Position numbers and translations under genes: made by a program. This document shows, one piece after another, positions 63,317 through 64,000 of a stretch of 64,000 nt of DNA. The stretch comes from CAVUEG01 sp963740525 (GTDB lineage: Bacteria > Actinomycetota > Actinomycetes > Propionibacteriales > Nocardioidaceae). Position 1 is the first letter of the stretch; each line of letters starts with the position of its first letter. Below the pieces are notes generated by a model. The model searched no databases. It was not told where the DNA came from and saw only the letters and a program-made list of their open reading frames with translations. The stretch lies in the NCBI GenBank assembly GCA_963740525.1, contig CAVUEG010000006.1, forward strand, positions 1,426,001-1,490,000, in the 5' to 3' direction.

Positions 63317-63582
63317 CACCCGTAGCGGGCGGCGGTCCGAGCCCTCGCCTTGGCCGCCTCGACCTCGCGGTCCTTGGGGGGCGCAGCCGTGGTGAGACCG
63401 GCCAGCAGCCGCTCGGTCGCGGCGCTCACCTCGGCCACCGCGAGGTCGAACGCGGCCTGGTTCGCCGCGCTGGGCTTGGTCGTCCCGCTGATCTTGCGCA
63501 CGTACTGCAGCGCCGCGGACTCGACCTCGTGGGTGGTCGCGGGAGGCGCGAAGTTGTGCAGGGTGCGGATGTTTCGGCACAT
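63316..63582 (-). CDS. DUF2277 family protein
   Basis: An 88-residue protein beginning MCRNIRTLHNFAPPAT, the fixed start of DUF2277, and containing AALQYVRKISGTTKPSAANQ. It is conserved in many bacteria but has no known function. TACGCT (minus strand, 63589-63594) is 6 nt before the ATG, so the message should be leaderless. It is operonic with the sirtuin (4-bp overlap). Confidence 0.9.
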   Translation of the reverse strand: MCRNIRTLHNFAPPATTHEVESAALQYVRKISGTTKPSAANQAAFDLAVAEVSAATERLLAGLTTAAPPKDREVEAAKARARTAARYG

Positions 63583-63613
63583 GGGACGAGCGTACGCCGG
63601 GGCGGGCGACGGG

Positions 63614-63763
63614 TCAGAGCGAACGGTGACGCAGGCTCTTGCGTGGCTCCGTGTGGGCGAAGGCGGTGTCGAGCTCGCGGTCCCAGGCGACGCGCGCATG
63701 GTGGCGGTGCGCCGTCCAGGCGACGAGCGCCAGGAGCGGCGCGGCAAACAAGACGAACACCAT
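63614..63763 (-). CDS. 49-residue single-helix membrane protein
   Basis: ATG 63763 opens a 49-codon frame: a membrane helix (VFVLFAAPLLALVAWTA), then the basic HRHHARVAWDRELD and FAHTEPRKSLRHRSL. GGAGG lies 9 nt before the ATG, a good ribosome site. It ends 31 bp before the DUF2277 start. No family recognised; the helix plus His/Arg-rich tail resembles other small actinobacterial membrane proteins. Confidence 0.65.
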   Translation of the reverse strand: MVFVLFAAPLLALVAWTAHRHHARVAWDRELDTAFAHTEPRKSLRHRSL

Positions 63764-63787
63764 GAGCTGGACCCTCCGACAACCGGT

Positions 63788-63805
63788 CCCGGTCGGAAGA
63801 CCGGG
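63788..63805. terminator. Hairpin with GNRA-like loop
   Basis: CCCGGTC (63788-63794) and GACCGGG (63799-63805) pair perfectly around GGAA. It lies between the partial gene at the window end and the 49-residue gene, both read right to left, so it may terminate the former. No T-tract follows. Confidence 0.5.
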
Positions 63806-63869
63806 GCAACCCCCGACTCGACAGTACGTCGGTCCGATGCCCTCCCGGGCCGCTTTCGAGGAACTGGGG

Positions 63870-64000
63870 TCAGCCGGCCACGAGCCGGACCGGTCGCCGC
63901 AGGCTGGTCAGGGCGATCCGGCCGTCCGGCAAGGGCAGCGCGCGCGTCTCGTACGAGTTCCCTCCGGTGCGCGGCGCGACCCGGCTCGCCCGCAGCGCGC
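63870..64000 (-). CDS. Partial gene, C-terminus only
   Basis: The stop TGA is at 63870-63872 and the frame stays open to the window edge, giving about 43 residues: APRTGGNSYETRALPLPDGR followed by IALTSLRRPVRLVAG. The composition is normal for this genome, but I cannot assign a family. The start lies beyond the window. Confidence 0.4.
   Translation of the reverse strand, partial: ALRASRVAPRTGGNSYETRALPLPDGRIALTSLRRPVRLVAG

Overview
The window is chromosomal DNA of a very GC-rich actinobacterium. GTG and TTG starts are frequent, start/stop overlaps of the ATGA/GTGA type are common, and many genes have a TANNNT box 6-8 nt before the start codon instead of a Shine-Dalgarno sequence (leaderless transcripts). 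Gene content (CGNR zinc-finger protein plus XPB helicase, Helicase_C_3 protein, DUF3027, DUF2530, SerC, CitA, PdxH, IdeR) points to the Propionibacteriales, most likely Nocardioides or a close relative; the genus is inference. I see no rRNA, tRNA, CRISPR array, prophage or insertion sequence. About 95% of the window is coding.

Layout. 0-6.2 kb: a secreted protein, an AlkB-type dioxygenase, an MFS transporter and a MacB-like ABC ATPase/FtsX permease pair. 6.3-10.8 kb: a GntR regulator followed by MocA, MoxR, CoxE-type VWA and XdhC genes, a maturation set for molybdenum hydroxylases whose structural subunits are not in the window. 10.8-20.1 kb: mixed housekeeping genes (CutC, a DUF4031-LD-carboxypeptidase fusion, an HD hydrolase, HelD, a DHFR-like protein, a winged-helix regulator, a dienelactone hydrolase, MOSC and VOC proteins). 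20.1-28.5 kb: CGNR-XPB and its usual partner, the Helicase_C_3 protein, separated by an arsenic cluster (CadI/ArsI-type lyase, ArsR, aquaporin, ArsC) and a DUF885 gene. 28.5-36.8 kb: subtilase, HAD and LarE genes, a cold-shock protein, MFS, DUF3027, DUF2530 and a purine permease. 36.8-41.1 kb: an ABC-2 exporter and a MarR/MFS pair. 41.1-47.4 kb: a tandem-domain protein, two methyltransferase/propeller genes, topoisomerase IB, a macrodomain protein, and a sigma factor preceded by its likely anti-sigma. 47.4-51.3 kb: serC, a methyltransferase, citA, pdxH. 51.3-58.1 kb: a TetR-controlled heterodimeric ABC exporter and an MFS/MarR drug-efflux unit. 58.1-64 kb: GH13 glucosidase, thioesterase and photolyase operon, ideR, sirtuin, DUF2277 and a 49-residue membrane protein.

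The most striking structural anomaly is a dense cluster of single-base indels from about 53.16 to 57.05 kb. It breaks both ABC exporter genes and the MFS gene while every frame segment still encodes conserved motifs. This looks like consensus error more than decay. Isolated indels also break DUF885, HAD and DUF2530 genes. The most interesting biology is the arsenic operon, which has an aquaporin where an efflux pump is normally found and a duplicated operator; the orphan molybdo-hydroxylase maturation cluster; the DUF4031-S66 fusion; several palindromic operators sitting inside promoters; and widespread leaderless starts.
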